From positions 7,641 to 71,640 of the forward strand of contig NW_025934900.1 in the NCBI RefSeq assembly GCF_000764305.2: a stretch of 64,000 bases of DNA, read 5' to 3'. This DNA is from Hyalella azteca (taxonomy: Eukaryota > Arthropoda > Malacostraca > Amphipoda > Hyalellidae). The position numbers were made by a program, and so were the translations under genes. This document shows, one piece after another, positions 12,301 through 27,300 of the stretch (positions within the stretch are counted from its first letter, which is position 1; every line of letters starts with the position of its first letter). The notes under the pieces were generated by a model. That model did no database searches, was not told the DNA's origin, and saw only the letters and a program-made list of their open reading frames with translations.

Positions 12301-15300
12301 GAGTGACATCAGTAACGTTTGTGGCTAGTAAACCAATGTTAGGGCTAAATGGTTGTTGATGAGCGCATTGAGATATAAAGTTGTTCATTCTTCTCATACG
12401 TCATTAGTCTCAATGCGGTGTTCACGGTAGTTAATAGCTTTCAGCCTCTGTTAAATTGTTAGCTTTCAGCCACTATTATCTTGTTGTCTATCTCTCACTG
12501 TTGCATTGTCAGCTATCACTTTCTGTTGATTTGTTAGCTATAATCCACAATTTTTAGCTGTAACTCACCCGTGACATCGCGACGTGCAGGTTCCAGTCAA
12601 CCGCAGTCGATATCAGAGAGCGAGAGCTGCTCGTCCGGTGGCGGCGCCCCCCTGAACAGCAGAAGTTCCCGCGTCCTCGACGCCTCAGGACCTCCTGTCA
12701 TCCCTGACAAGTCCGAGCCCCATGGGGTAGGTTACCAGCTACCTCTGTAGTGACTTTCCTGTGATTTAGTAGTAATTTTCATTACTCGTATTCTCTGTGC
12801 TCTTTTTTTTCTGGCTGAATTTTACAGAAATATTTTTTAGCGTTGTTTACACCAAGAGGTGGCATCTATTATTTTGTTCTATAGTTAACATTATGATACG
12901 TTTTGCTGACTTTCATTTCTTTTAAACGCTATTGCTTATCAAGATGTTTATGCTTTTCTCTCTGGTTCGACAGTTCCTGAACCTAGCAACGCTCATTTTC
13001 GGTCTGATGAACCGGCACCTGGTGGAGTGTGACTGCGCGTATGTCCAGCAGTATGTGCGCACAGGCCTCGCCGACACGCACATGATTGTGCTTGCTGCCA
13101 TCATCAAAGACTTAGACCGCGACACTGCCAAAACTGACGCAGGTTAAAAGCTTTTATTTCAAGACCTGAACATTCTGTTCATTGAAATTATTAAAAATTC
13201 CACACTCATTTTAACAGAATCATTTTTTGTATCTTGTTATAGAAATAAGACTCAGTAAAGATAAGAAAGCGTACTACCTATATATTTTGTTGTCATCAGA
13301 GCTTGGCAGCAGTGGAGGAGCAGTAGTGCAGAAGCTGTATGAGCAATTCTCGCAGTCACTCTATCGCTTCACTCATAACCTCATCGCCTCGGGGGCGCTC
13401 AGTGATGCTCTGCAGGCCACGCTGTTGCATCAACTTGGGGTCTCCCCCTGGATCTCTGACGGTGACTGGCCGCTCTTGCTGCTGCCCAGGACGCTCACAG
13501 TCCTCGCTCAGGTACTTAACTGAATTCTTAGTCCTCTGTTTGGCATTGAACTAATTAAAAAATTTGTATTTCACTATCTTGTGATATGTCTGTTTTATTT
13601 GCAAAAATTTTGGAGGCCAATCTCGAGAGCTGCCATTTTTTACCATGAATCGAGATAGTCTTTATTCATATGCATTATTTTGATGTTCTAAACAAAGAAT
13701 TTGTGAGCGTTGCTCCGATATTATCCTAACTATCTACTGGTTGCCGCATCTTTCCCGCGCTCAGTATTCCTCAACTCCCCTTGCCGTATTTAAAACGCGA
13801 AGTTTATTTCCACTCTTTGTGAAGGTTTTGCTGCTACGCCAACGTCGTGACAAAGACGACCTGAAGTGCGACTGTGACACGGCCTGCGTCGTCATCTGGC
13901 AGCGCGTCGTCGCTACGCTCGTCAAGGCCGTCACCTGCCCCGCCCCTCATCCAGACCATGAAGTCGATGGTCAGTCACACGTCCTCGAACTATCATCAAT
14001 ATCTCAGCATTGTGTCTCTATTCTGATTCTGATTTATTAGGTTATCTTATATGCAACTTATTATCACTTAGTTGAATAATACGTAAAATCGTTTGCAGAC
14101 CTAAACGTAGAGCACGCACAGCTCCTGCTCTTCCTGTTCCACGCACTCCAGTTGATGCAGAAGAAAGCTGTGTTACTGAGCGTGGCCAGCGCTCTCATCA
14201 CAGTCGCCCCTGTCGTCAAGACGCCCATGAGGGACTCCCAGCTACTTCATTTATCCAGGCTACTCCTCATCTTTGAGTACCTCATGAAGAATTTGTATGA
14301 GGCACCTCAGACGCTTATCGAACAGGTATGTTATGTGCTTATAGGTAATCTTTGTGGTTTTGTTATATTATTTCTTCCGATTTTACCCGAAAGACCCATG
14401 TTTAATTTTGTGTGTCAGCCGACAATTCTTATTCACAATCCGCGTGAATGTTCCTAAATGGAACAATGTTGTCACCTTACAGGTCCAATGGAACCTCTTC
14501 AGTCCAATATCTCGCGATGTAGTGAGAGTGGACAACAGTGGAGCTTCTTCAAACAACTTGAATTGTGGTCCCAGTACGGCTGGTAAGTTGCGAATCTTTA
14601 AGTTTTGAAGATTTCAAGTAGACCCACTGAAACTTTACAGTCCTTGCTTCTTGCTCCAATAGAAAGTGTAACCTCGAAATTCTTGTACCTATATCATGCA
14701 ATGGTACGTATCGTAAATTCCAGTCATTATATATTGTTCATTCAGAGCAGATGTATGAAGTCTTTATTTTTGTTTCTACTCAGGCGACAGCGCTGGCAAT
14801 GCCAAGATGTACCACGTGTGGCGTGACATTGAAGATAATTACCAGAAGCATCACCAGGCCGACGAGACCGGCCCATCCTGCGCCCCTACCTTGAAGCCCA
14901 AGTTCTACACTCTCACTCCTGTTGACACCAATTCTCAGGACACTCCCAAGCTGGACGGACTTGTAAGTTCCTTTGTGCCTATTGAGTGAAATTAAATATT
15001 AAAATTCCGCTCTATCTTCCAGAAATAAAATGGAACAATAACTGAGCTCTCTTCCTATTACGTCATTGAAGTTTTATTGAAGTGTTGGCGGTTGGAAGGT
15101 TTTACAATTTTGGAAGTCTTTTACTAGTGTATTGCATTCATGGGAAAATGTTAGTCTATTTTTCTACGTTTCAATAGGCATGCAGTTTCATTTTGGCTAC
15201 ACCGGACACCCTGAAGTACACCACTTTGTACGAAACCCTTGTTGGCCTGCTGGGTGTGAGTTGCCAAGTGGACCCAAGCTTCCGTGCGTCTTCATCTCAC

Positions 15301-18300
15301 TCGAGCGATATAACGCGCTCGGCATCTTCAGACGTCATCAAGCAGTGTGCCGCAAGTGACGCCACCACCACCCCCGCCACTGCCAGGCCGGGCACTGAAG
15401 TCCTGCGGTCCGTTTCGACTGATTGCGCCGCGGCTTCTGCACGTGTTCAGTCTAATGACAACAATCTAAGTTACCTCGGACACTGTGCTGTCCAGTATAC
15501 GTTCTCCTTCGTGTACCGCATACTGTTGACACTGCCACCCTCGGTTGCTGCACTAGAGGCTCTTGCGAGTCCCGACACTAAGCTCGAGGGACCTTGGCTC
15601 CTGCATGCTCTTATTTGGGGGCCTAGGGCTTCTCATAAAGTTTTCAATGGCTGGATCAAGGTAATTGTGGCCAAAATTAAAATAAATAAAGTTATAGTTA
15701 GAACGCTTACTTGGAATATATGTTGGCTGCTGACTGTCAAAAAATTGTTTGTTTTTACTTCTTTGTGAATTGTTTGAGATTGAAGTATGTATTGAAGTAT
15801 GTATCAAGTCAGCCGAATATCTTCGTCCTAAAATGTATGTTAAACAGAATTCACCGTCATAATGTTTCCTTTCTAACCCTAGGATGGTCTTGTACGTCAG
15901 AGTTTGACAACCCAGAAGGCAGACGCTCTGCTTAAGTCTGTGACGAATGTCACTTCGTCGCTGCAGCATGACTTGCGCGTCGCAGGCCTCGTCATCTCTT
16001 CTCTAGTAGCTAAGATCCACTCGAAAACTGCAGCATCTGGCACCGCTACGTCCATTATGAATGTAGCAAGCTTCGCCGATTTGCTGTTGGTTGACGCGGT
16101 GCTTGCGAGACTGCAGGTGAGAACTGGTCTGAGATCTATTCTTCAGATTTTGGTGGTTTGGTTGAGAATTTTTATTGTTAAAGGTTTCTCCAGTTTACTG
16201 GGGGTTGACCCAGTAATTATAACACTGCACTCTAGAACTGAAACGCCAACCTGCCTTGATAAACGTCGCTGATGAGTATTTGATTTGATGGGTGTGAGTA
16301 ACAAAGATTCAGAGGTTCTCAGGGAAAGTTTATTTTCTCCACAAGGTCACGCTGGATGATGGATGGCAGCGAGGTGACCTGGACCTACGAGGTGCCGGGG
16401 ACACTCATGATTTATGCCAGACGCTGAAAATCACGGCAGATCAATTACCCGTCACGTCGCTCCTGTCACTGATCATGCTACTGACGGAGTCAGCACGGCA
16501 CGGTGTTGTGCACAGCATGAGCTCCTCTCCTGCTACGACGAGCAGCGGCAGCAGCAGCACTTCCAAGTCAGCGGCTGCTGAAGAAACTGCGGCATCTGAT
16601 GCCGGTCCATTAATAGAAGCTCTGAGTCGCGTTCTCGCCGTATCTGGAGACCAGGCAGGCTTTGTACAGCCATGTCTCTCAAAGGACTGTCGTAACCCTC
16701 TGTTGAACGCGGCTCTGCAACGCTGGACCTCCAATACCCTCGACACATTCCCTCAGCCTCAAGCTTGGGTGAGTCCCAGATTGTTTTTTTTTATTGCATT
16801 AAATCGTGATCTTCATCTAATTATTAGTTTACATTTGTGCAGTTTGACGGAAGCTGTTCTTTAATGCAGGTTTCATTGAAGACCAGAGAGTATTTCATTG
16901 AAGTCCAGAGTTTTCTCTGGTCTTCAATAAAACCTGCATTATTAGTTTTCGTATACGTTATTGTGAATTCGACAATAAATGACTAGCATGTTAATTAAAT
17001 TTCTTTAGCTTAAGCTTCAAGAGCAGCGCTGTGTACATGACTCCAATGCATCAACATCCATAGTTCCATCTTATCCGGCCAGGCATCAAAGTATTAATTA
17101 GAACTAGCCAATATAGGGCGGAATGTTTGCGGGCGTGTCACTTATAAATTCTATGAACAAAAAGTGAAACGTTATTAGTTTATCCCTGAAGAAAATGTTC
17201 TTAATCAGATTGCCGTGCTAATTGAGTAAGTGAACACGACTTTCTCTGTCTTAAAGAAAGGGAAAATCTCCGTTGGTTGGGCATGTAAATTTCCGATCAC
17301 TAATGTATATGATTTTGGTTTGTTCGTGGCTTGTGAGCCAGGAACATCGTTGCAGGGAATCAAAACTTATAATCTAATTATTGACATATTTTCTTTGGTG
17401 AATAATCCGAAGATAGATCGCCGTATTTATTTATCCTAATACTAATGCTTCGCAAACGGATTACTAGTGGAGCACTTCATGATTATACGCTAAGAGAAAC
17501 AACAGTGATCGGTTATGCTTTGTTGTTGACAGAAGAGCAGCCAGTGCGGGGGCGACGTGTTGCCTGGCGAGAGCTTTGTGTCGGGCGTGGTGCTCGGCCA
17601 CGTGTCTTGTCTCTCCGACGCCCCCAACTTCACGGTCGCCAGCTCCCCCCTGAAGCATGTCCTGCGCACCCTCATTACCTTCACTACTGACCTCGCCGGG
17701 TACAACTTCTGCTGCTTAGCTTCCTTTTTATTTGGCGTAACGCGTCATTCGGTCTGAATCCTGCATAAGCGTTTGTTTGAAGCGGTATTTCTTGCTTTTT
17801 TTATGAGGTCTTAATATTCGCAAGATCGGCAGTAGTAATCCCTTGCTACTTCCTGCGTTTATCAAAGCTCCACTATTTTGTGAGCGTTAAAATGTATTTG
17901 GAACAAAATGTTGAAAAATTGGAGTACATTTTTTGCACATGCAAGCACACCGTCGTGACTGCAAACACAACTCAAAACACATGTCTCTGAATTTCTAGCT
18001 AGCATTTGAATGAATGACATTGAACGAGAGAGAGAGAATGCTTTATTACTGGTTGGAAATGTGTACGGCCTGCTTTATCTAGGGTCTGTAGCACGCCTAC
18101 ACGGACTGAACGAATTAGCGCTCAGCTGCACAGAAAATGAAACTTCTCCGCAATTTTTCAGTTTCTATGGCTGGTTCTTGTAATTATTGATCGCTATAAC
18201 CGAGCGATTATTGTACAGCATAAGTCAAGACATGAGAACTGAATGTTGGGCATTCTATTTCATAGACTATTTTTGGCTTGAATCAAGATTTTGCTCCTAG

Positions 18301-21300
18301 ACCTCATTCAGAAATAAACCTTTTGTTCCCGAACTGAACGACAAATTTTTAAATTTTATGTCTAATGAGGTAATTTGATAAAACCTTGCAATGGCAGCTG
18401 GTACACCGAGAGTGAAAAACCGCACGCTCAGCTGGTCCAAACGCTGGTATCGATCGCCGCCGACGCCACCTGCGACGGCCTGTCCACCACGCTGGGCTCG
18501 GCCCTTGAACGGCTCCTGCCATCGCCACCAACCGCAGCTACTGGCGTTACAAGTCAGTTTACAGTTCCTCATAGTAAACTCATTATGCATTATAATGCAT
18601 GAAGTCTGACATTTGTTGAAGATATTCCAGGTTATGTAATAAATTATATTCCAGGGCTATTTTACCTTGAAGGTATTCCGGGACACATTCTAGGTTAAGT
18701 GCTTCGAGAGAGCTCAAGTTGGTGCATTTGTTTTGACTTTGAAATGTTACTTGAGAAGTACATGAGAAGATACAAATAATTATCAAAGGTTCCTTCCATT
18801 AGTTAAGAGCAATCGCTGCTATGGCATTTCTTCTAAGTGTCTGACATTTGCATTGGTTTTTGTAATATGAAGTGGAACTAGAAGAAGCGTAAACTTTTCT
18901 GGAAGTTGCTCAAACGTTGTATCCATGTGTTTGCAGTTAGTTTAATGTTGTAGAATTTATAATTGAACGTTTCTTAATATTGAAATACGGCAGGTCTATT
19001 CATTTTAACTCGTATATCATGGAAGCATTTACTGTGCTGTCGTACTAAGAAAGAGTAACCTCTTGTCATGTGCTGGAACCATTATTCCCAACTCGACTCT
19101 CGTAACAGTGGGCGGTGGTAGCGGCAACGAGAGCGTTGGTAGCGCTAGCAGTAGCAGCAGCAGTAGCAGTTCTGACAGCACTGCGGCGGGCACTGGTGAC
19201 AGCAGTAGCAGTAGTGGCAGTAACACTCAGGCCACGGTAGCTCATCACCTCTACGGCAGGCAGCTCGTGCACGTGCAGGCTCTGCTCAAGATAGCTGCCA
19301 ACTACCACGGGTAAGTCTCTTATTTCCCTTATTTTGTATTTGTAGCGAGCGTGCAAGCTATCATAAAGATAGCTGCAAACTACCCTTATCATTTCTCCTT
19401 ATTAGTTAGTCGTAGGAAGTTGTAATGGTTTCAGTCCCCATGCAACGTAAGTGAAACTTATGTTAAGTTACTTCCATCTTTCTGATAACATACACAATAA
19501 TGTAATCTTCTAGCGATTGTCATGTTTTTAGCAGAAAAATACATTTTTGTTTGGTACAGGTACGTTTGCCAATTTTTTAGGTGCCTTCCTTTCATTAACA
19601 TGACATTTCATGAATTTGCTTTCATGCATTCAAATGTTTTACAAAATACCATTTCATTTGTTTTATATGTAATGTAAATTTTATGGCATGTATCAGTGTG
19701 GTGAGCGATCGAGTACTGTCCGGCATTGGGGACTTCCTGTGTCAGCTGCTGGAGGACCCTGCCGGCCGACAATCTCTTCGGTCTCATTTCCAGACGTCAC
19801 CTCACTTCTGCTCTGTGCTGCTCTCACCCGTCCCTCCTAAATTAACTGCCATCAAGTCGAGCTCGTCATCCAAACTTGCCAAACGCTCCGTGTCGGACAA
19901 GGAAGAGGATCCCTCATCAGAGGCTTTGACGTCTGCTGAGACTGAGAGTGAACGAAATATCTTACCCGAGCCCATCCTCCTCTTCCTGATCGTGCTGTTC
20001 CAGCAGGCAGAGAAACAGCCTAAGGACAGTGACCTATCTGGCATTTGTAACCACATTTGGTCTTGGGTCGATACTGGTGCTCTACAACGCTGGCTCATTT
20101 CTGCCAACAAAGCTCACTACTCGGTGAGTTCTAGATCCACTGAAACTCCTGGCAGCACGAAAATAGTTGAAGTTACTCCACAGCTTCCCCCACCTTCCCG
20201 TTTGCCAGGCTTCATCAGAAAACGCAAGGATCGGAAATTCCTTGCCAAGACCATCTTGTTTGAGAGCCCCTTCCTTGATCCGGATCTGGTGCCACTTAAC
20301 TTCCTCAGTTCAGCGGCCACTTCAGCAACCAAAGGCAAAATGGTGGGCATTTGATCTAAAAAATGAGTGTGCTTTCTAGCAATATAATATTGCTAATAAC
20401 ACAATATATAATAAGCCACCTAACAGGTGTTAGCTTGTTTATTTTCACAGATGTGGATTTTTCGCGAGACCAATATTATATCAGTTTGCTAATATTAGAT
20501 ACAAAATTCATTCTTTACCACCATAGATTGTATTTCTCCAATATATTTAATTTTCAAGCCAATTCAACTGGTTTTAAACGATATAGGCACACGTTGAAGA
20601 ATATGTTTTGTGTTTGACCGAAATTGTTTGGTGCAGTTCCAGCATTAATGCCTTGCAATGTTCACATCAGAACGAAGCCATGGTCCTGGACGATGATGAC
20701 GGTGACACTGGCGACGATGAAGATGACGAGACGACCAAGCGTAGAGGCGTGCCCGCGTCGGACTTGGTGACGCAAGAGATGAGGCTGCGTCACTGCTGGT
20801 CGCTGGTGCAGGCCATGGCCAAGTATGCCTGCGCTCAGGACACTCAGCTCGCCAAGGTTGGATTTTACGACGATCCTGGATGCATTTGAATGACTTGTTG
20901 ATAAATTTTTGATATTTTTATTCGTTGATATTTTCCCAAATATATACGTACCTATTGATCAAACTTTAGCAGGTTATTTGTTGCCTTGGTCTATTTTCTA
21001 TAGGATGATTTTATCAATACAGTTATGTATTAGAATGACCAGCAGTTTTATTTCTGAAAGAATGATTTGTTTCTTGATCAGATATTTAATGTTAGGGACT
21101 CCTCAGCCGTTGTTCCTGTGTTGTGCACACGTATTTTATAATCTCGTTAGCTCGTAATCGTTTGGCATAGAGTTTTTGCCAGTAATTCTAGTATAAAAAT
21201 AAATGAAAAGATAGGTGTCGCATTGTCCTGAAATATTTTGGTTATCAGAGCCATTGTACCTCGCTGCTTCGGGCCCTTGAAACGGTGGGCAACAGCATCA

Positions 21301-24300
21301 CTGACGAAGCCATAGTCACCGGCGACCCCGAAGAGAGCTGTCGCTTCCTCAAGCCCATCTCCACCCTCGTGCCTATCATGAGATCCTTGGCTGGGGGGGC
21401 GGCGCCTCAGGGTCACGTCATATTACTGCGCACCGCCATACAGTGGCTACAAATATAGTGAGTTTGGTCCAATAGCTCTCTGATGTATTCATGTGTTATA
21501 TTTGTCAGTACAAGAATGTTCTTTCATAATTTTCTTTGTGAAGCTGATTGTTATTTAGTATAAACTTTATCGTTATAAATATCGATCAATCAATGGATCG
21601 TTCTAGTATTATATAGTTCATGCTTCAAATGAGTATTACATGTTTTTTGAACAAATAGAAAACAATATTTCATTGAAGAAATAATGAACTTATTTGTGAT
21701 TATCTTCTTTGAATCTTGATTAAAAATCTCTTGCGTTTGAAAATAACCTAATAATAACTATTTTTAAATGTGGTGTGTACAGCAAATACGTTGTCTTCCC
21801 TGGCGCTACGATGAATGTGCACAGCCCTGGCGACGCTGGCACGTCCTCTGATGACAGGAACCTCAGCCCCGCGGTTGTCGAACGCCTCAAGAACCAAATT
21901 CTGGTGCCAGCGCACTTACTCTTCTCGTACTTGAGCGACGTGCTCGTGGCTCTTAAAATATCCGGAGAACAGACCAAGACCTGTGCTATTGAAGGTTAGA
22001 ATTGGGGAACAGACCAAGAACTGTGCTGCTGAAGGTTAGAATTGGGGAACAGACCAAGACCTGTGCTGCTGATGGTTAGAATTGGGGAGCAGACCAAGAA
22101 CGTTGCTGCTGAAGGTTGGAATTGGGAAACAGATCAAGAACTGTGCTGCTGAAGGTTAGAATTGGGGAACAGACAAGACCTGTGCTGCTGAAGGTTAGAA
22201 TTGGGGAACAGATCAAGAACTGTGCTGCTGAAGGTTAGAATTGGGGAACAGATCAAGAACTGTGCTGCTGAAGGTTAGGTTTGGAGAGCAGATCAGCAAA
22301 GCATGTGCTGCTGTAAGTTAGACTCGTTCTCAAGTTTGCTAGGGGCGGAATTCGGACTATATTTTTTAAATTTTTTTAATACAATCAATTTGTCCACATT
22401 ATCACATGCGGCTTGTATACTAGTATTACATTTTTATTCATTTGTTTCTAATTATTTCGCAGGTCTTCATCTCATTTTTTCGGCCAGAATTATTTGTTAT
22501 AGTTTACAATCGATATCCTTGCATTTCTGCTCTTCTCACTTGGGCTACCTTCGTGCAGGGGAGCCCAGCGGTGACATTCAGTCAGTGACAGATGCAGCTG
22601 ACAGCGACCTTCTCGACGATCGCAACCACGATGACGGCCTGGACGATGAAGAAGTTCTCGAAGATTCCGTATGTAACTCTTCTGTTGGGAATGCAATGGG
22701 TCCTTTGCCTCATAAAATTTTATTCTTGACTATAAACGATACCTGATCATTCATGCATCAGTATAGGTCCATTTCTTGTTTTCATACACGAGTCTGTAAA
22801 AAGAGGTAGAACATAGCGTGGTGTATTATGAGGGAACGGGTAAATTTTCATTTTAATTTGAATTGTTTCAAATGACGTTAGTACGATGTTGGTATTTTTA
22901 ACAAGTTGTGTTCGCTGGTCTCTCGGTTCATGTGTCGTCTTTGGTTGCAGGAGGACGAGAGCGTGTGCAACAAACTGTGCACTTACACTCTCACGCAAAA
23001 AGAGTTCGTAAGCCAACACTGGTACCACTGCCATACTTGCCAAATGGAGGACGGCGTGGGCGTGTGTTCCGTGTGTGCCAAAGTTTGCCATAAAGGTCAT
23101 GACGTCACTTACGCCAAGTATGGCTCGTTCTTCTGTGACTGCGGCGCCAAAGAGGATGGATCATGTCAGGTCAGCATATTAAACATTAAATTCTTGCGTG
23201 TGATGATAGTAAGTGTAATTAGTTTGGCTTGGATTTTCACTGATGAAAAATTTTTTAGTGCAATTTTGTGCGCCGTGCGCAATTATATTTGGACGTTTTG
23301 ATTTGTTCACTCAAAATCACGTGAACATTTGCACATCACGTCATGGGAAGCAGAGATCAGAAACTAGTGACTGTACGTGATCAGTGATAGGATGCATCAC
23401 TCTTATTTCATGCCAAAAGCTTCAAATAAAACTTCGCACGTTACTAAAAGAACACTTATAATCTTATTTAAATATTGCAGGCTCTGGTGAAAAGGACACC
23501 AAGCTACAGCAACAGAGGTGACGCAACTGAGTCCGCAGGTGCCGTCTTCAGTGTGGGTGCCCTTGCTTCTGCCTCAGGTGTGTTGTTTTGTTATTTCTTG
23601 AGATTACTTTGAATCAAATCCACATTAAGATTAAGTCAGAAGATGAAAATATGGTATGATAGGTTAATTTATTCCTAGATTGTTGTTGACATGTCTTGAA
23701 CCTGAAGTGTCTCGTGTGACAAGAGAACGTTACTAGCTAAGTTTGTGTTAACTGTATCTTTGGCGAGGTATGATCTTAAAAATTGGTCCGTGATGTCAAG
23801 TTGATGTCGTTCATCATGGCAATTTCAATGTTCATGCGTGGCAATTTCAATAACCCAACTCTGTTTTTGTGCTGTGAGCGAGGAGGAGTATTTTAGTGAT
23901 GAAGAAAATTATGATATGTCCTTTTGAGAAACGAGGCGAAAACGCTGCTGTGGCGGCGAATGCAGCATCATCTTTGACTCCTAGTAGGACATCGACAGCT
24001 GTGATTGGCAGTGACTGTATAGTGCACAGACAATCTACTGCTTTACATGGGCCGAACTTTTCTGAGCACTAGAAAACACCAAGAATGGAAAACCCGAAAA
24101 TAAAATAGAATTTATTCGCGTATCGTGATAACTCTTAGGCCGGTGTTTAAACATGAGGTACATGGAGATTTAGCGTGTTATTGATGGAAGCTGATTTGAG
24201 TTCCATGACATATTTCTCTGATTTTATCAGAGATGATGTGGGTTAGATATATTGATTGTCTTATCTTCAGGCATTTTTTAGGAAGAACTTGCACTCTAAG

Positions 24301-27300
24301 TTGATGAACTAAAATTCCTACGTTTGTGCAGCAAGTAGTCCATACTGTGCACCAAGTTTGCAAGTAGTCAAGTTTGCAGGAGCTTGTCTTCTAACTTTAT
24401 GATTGCCTTATTTTGCCAGGCTTGAGGAAGAAACGCGCCTTGTCTCCTTCGCTGTCGTACACTGACAGCGTACGGGAACAAACTAACAAGCGTCGTCAGG
24501 TTCTGGCGCGGCAGATCGGTGAGTGCCTCGTTTGGTGTGTATCTTGGTCACAATATTACATTAGCTCACTGTTTAATTTCGCTGTTAGGGAACTTCATCT
24601 AAAATCAGTTTTGGAATTAAACTTGAAGACGATTTGCGAAAAAATTTAACTAAATTGCATGCATTTATTTTATTTCAATAGTACTACGAGAGGATTCGCT
24701 GCCACACTAATGAGGAAGTTTCACGCAAATAACAATGGTCGATATTAAATTTGTAATGCGTGCAAACCAGATATTCAATTGTTGGTAAAGAATATGTATG
24801 TATAGGTATATAAGAGTATATTTATGCGCTGTGCTTCTTGATTGCATGAAAAAGATTTCCCCGCGATAACACGAGCCGTTGTTGCAGAGGGCGTATGGAG
24901 TAGCCTGTGCAGCAGCAACACCCACCTAAGCGTGTGTCTCTACTTTCTTCACAATCTTTTGCCGCGTCTGGAGGACGAGGCTCATGCCAGGGCTGCTTTG
25001 AACTCCCTCAACGCTAACAGGAAGGCTCTGCACACGCTTCACTCTGCACCCAAGGTTTATATCAACTCTATATAATTTTTTACATTTTCTCAACAGCTTT
25101 TTTATTATCAGTTACCGATTGAATCGCATTCTTTCAGTGACATGCTGCGACCTTCTGAATTTTATTAAATCGAGTTTTGTTTTGAATATTGAGGCATTTA
25201 ATACTTAAGTAGCTATCAATGCATCATGCCATTATTAACTTAAACTAGACAGAGATAAATACCGGTACATTTTTCAATATTGTACCATGGTATCGTTTCA
25301 GAATGTACAGATGGGTGACCACCTGATGTTCTCTCCGCTGGGAGCCCAGGAGAACGCGTTCGAGAACGTGCGCCTTAACTACTCTGGGGACCAGGGCCAA
25401 ACTATCCGTCAGCTGGTGGCCACCCACGCCATCCGACGGGTGGCTATGTCCATCATGACGTCCCCTACGAGCCGCCGCCAGCACTTGGCGGTCACTCACG
25501 AGAAGGGCAAGATTGTCCTGCTTCAGCTGTCGTCCATCTTGCGACAGAAGGTAACAAGAATATGAATATAATGTAGCTATTGATCAATTTCTTCTAGTAA
25601 AAAAAAAATTGTTTTGGATGCTCGTTTAAACCAACCACGCTCACTCCGCTTTCAACGACCATCAGTCCAACAATCAATAATCGGCGTACACTTTTAAGTT
25701 TGTGCTTTTTCTGTGTAAACATTTAAGACTACACACACACATAGAGCGAGGTCATCTCTCATTACGATTCTCTTCTTTGTCTTGCGTTTCAAGTGATCTG
25801 CTCATACACTATTGATTAACCCAAGCACCTTTTCTTGAGAGGTCTGTTTTTGCTTCTCTGGACTCCAATTGCTATTCATAAAAACTTTAAATTCCTCCAC
25901 CAGGAGTTGGGTTTGCCGTCCAGTAACTTTGGGGCCAGCAAGCGCAAGCTGACCATTTCTCGACTGACGAGTCTGCCACTGCCATTCTTGGTGCTGAGTC
26001 TCTCTGCCAACCCCTGCAATGACGATTACTTGGCCGTCTGCGGACTCAAGGACTGCCACGTTCTTGTTTTCTCATCTACGTGCAGCGTTATGGAGCATCT
26101 CGTGCTCCACCTCCAGCTTGAGTCAAGCGGCTATATCATCAAGTGAGATCTAATGTGCATAGAATCCCATTTTCCTCTCTTTTCTTATGAAAAACTATTA
26201 CTTGAAAGAGCTATTGGAGTTCAAGTGTACAGCTCCTTCATGGTTTAATAAAAAAACTATTCTTTCGCAACATCAGGGTTGTATGGCTGCCAGGTGAGCA
26301 GACACAACTTGCTGTCGTCACTGCCGACTTCGTCAAGATATACGACCTGAGTGTGGACGCGCTATCGCCGCAGTACTACCTTTTGCTTCCGTCGGGCAAA
26401 ATCAGAGATGCTTGTTTTGCTTCTCTTCCGGTCAGTTTATTTCCTCTCAAAAATTGCAGAGCTTTCTAATTATATCAAATAATTTTTTTCTACCCTGGCA
26501 GAAAAGAGGCTAAACACCCCTTTCAGAAAACGCTAAAAAGTCTTGTCCCAATTGAAAAACCGAAATAAAAACCGCTTTTGAAAACCTTGAACAATATTTG
26601 CAAGTGTTGTTCGCTCACATCATTTGCAGGTGGTGTGGAATCGCCTCCCTAATGATCCTAGACCAGCATATTTATTATGTTTCGGTTAAAATTCTGCAGG
26701 ATGGCTCTGTGCACATGCTGCTGATGACGTCTTCAGGCTACATCTACACACAGGAGCTCAATGAGGACAGTTCCGCAAAGCACGGCTCGTTCTACGTCAC
26801 CAACGTTCTCGCTGTCGACCAAGCAGCTGCCGAGCTCAAGGTTTTACAGCATCCTGACATCAGCTTTTTAATCTTTTGCGATTATTTACAACTGGATTTA
26901 AAAACTAGATTTTGGTATATACTACGGGAATTAGACATGATCATGACTCGAACTCCCGAATAAGATTAATTTGCAACTTTATGTTCCTTGTCGCTTTTTG
27001 TGGATTATTCATGCGAATCAATGTCCTACTGAGCAGGATGTCTCGGGTGTGGTCGGTGGTGGTGGTGTATCCATTCACTACTCACAAGGTCTGCAACTGC
27101 TCTGCTTCAGCTACTCCCACGGACGTTCTTTCATGGCGCCTCTTACGCAACTTGGTTAGTTTTTATCTCGTGTCAGATTCGACGTTTTCGTTCCTGGCCT
27201 GCTGGTTTGTTTTTAAAGTAGTATTTTAGTCGGGATCCCATAAAAATGTCATCATAGGTATATAGAATAAGCGGTTATTGCCATCATTATCATTGTATGG

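Noticed and set aside
15186..15200. Acceptor after GGCATGCAG at 15185 for exon 19
   Set aside because: It changes frame and loses the conserved segment; 15178 keeps both.
15553..15969. 138-codon - strand frame
   Set aside because: It spans parts of UBR4 exons 19 and 20 and the intron between them in antisense, and has no family similarity.
19050..19108. Earlier acceptors for exon 24
   Set aside because: AGs at 19049, 19053 and 19055 give the wrong phase after exon 23; only 19109 keeps the frame.
20637..20670. Acceptor GTGCAG at 20636 for exon 26
   Set aside because: In phase 0 it reads a stop at the fourth codon; 20671 after TTCACATCAG is the first acceptor that works.
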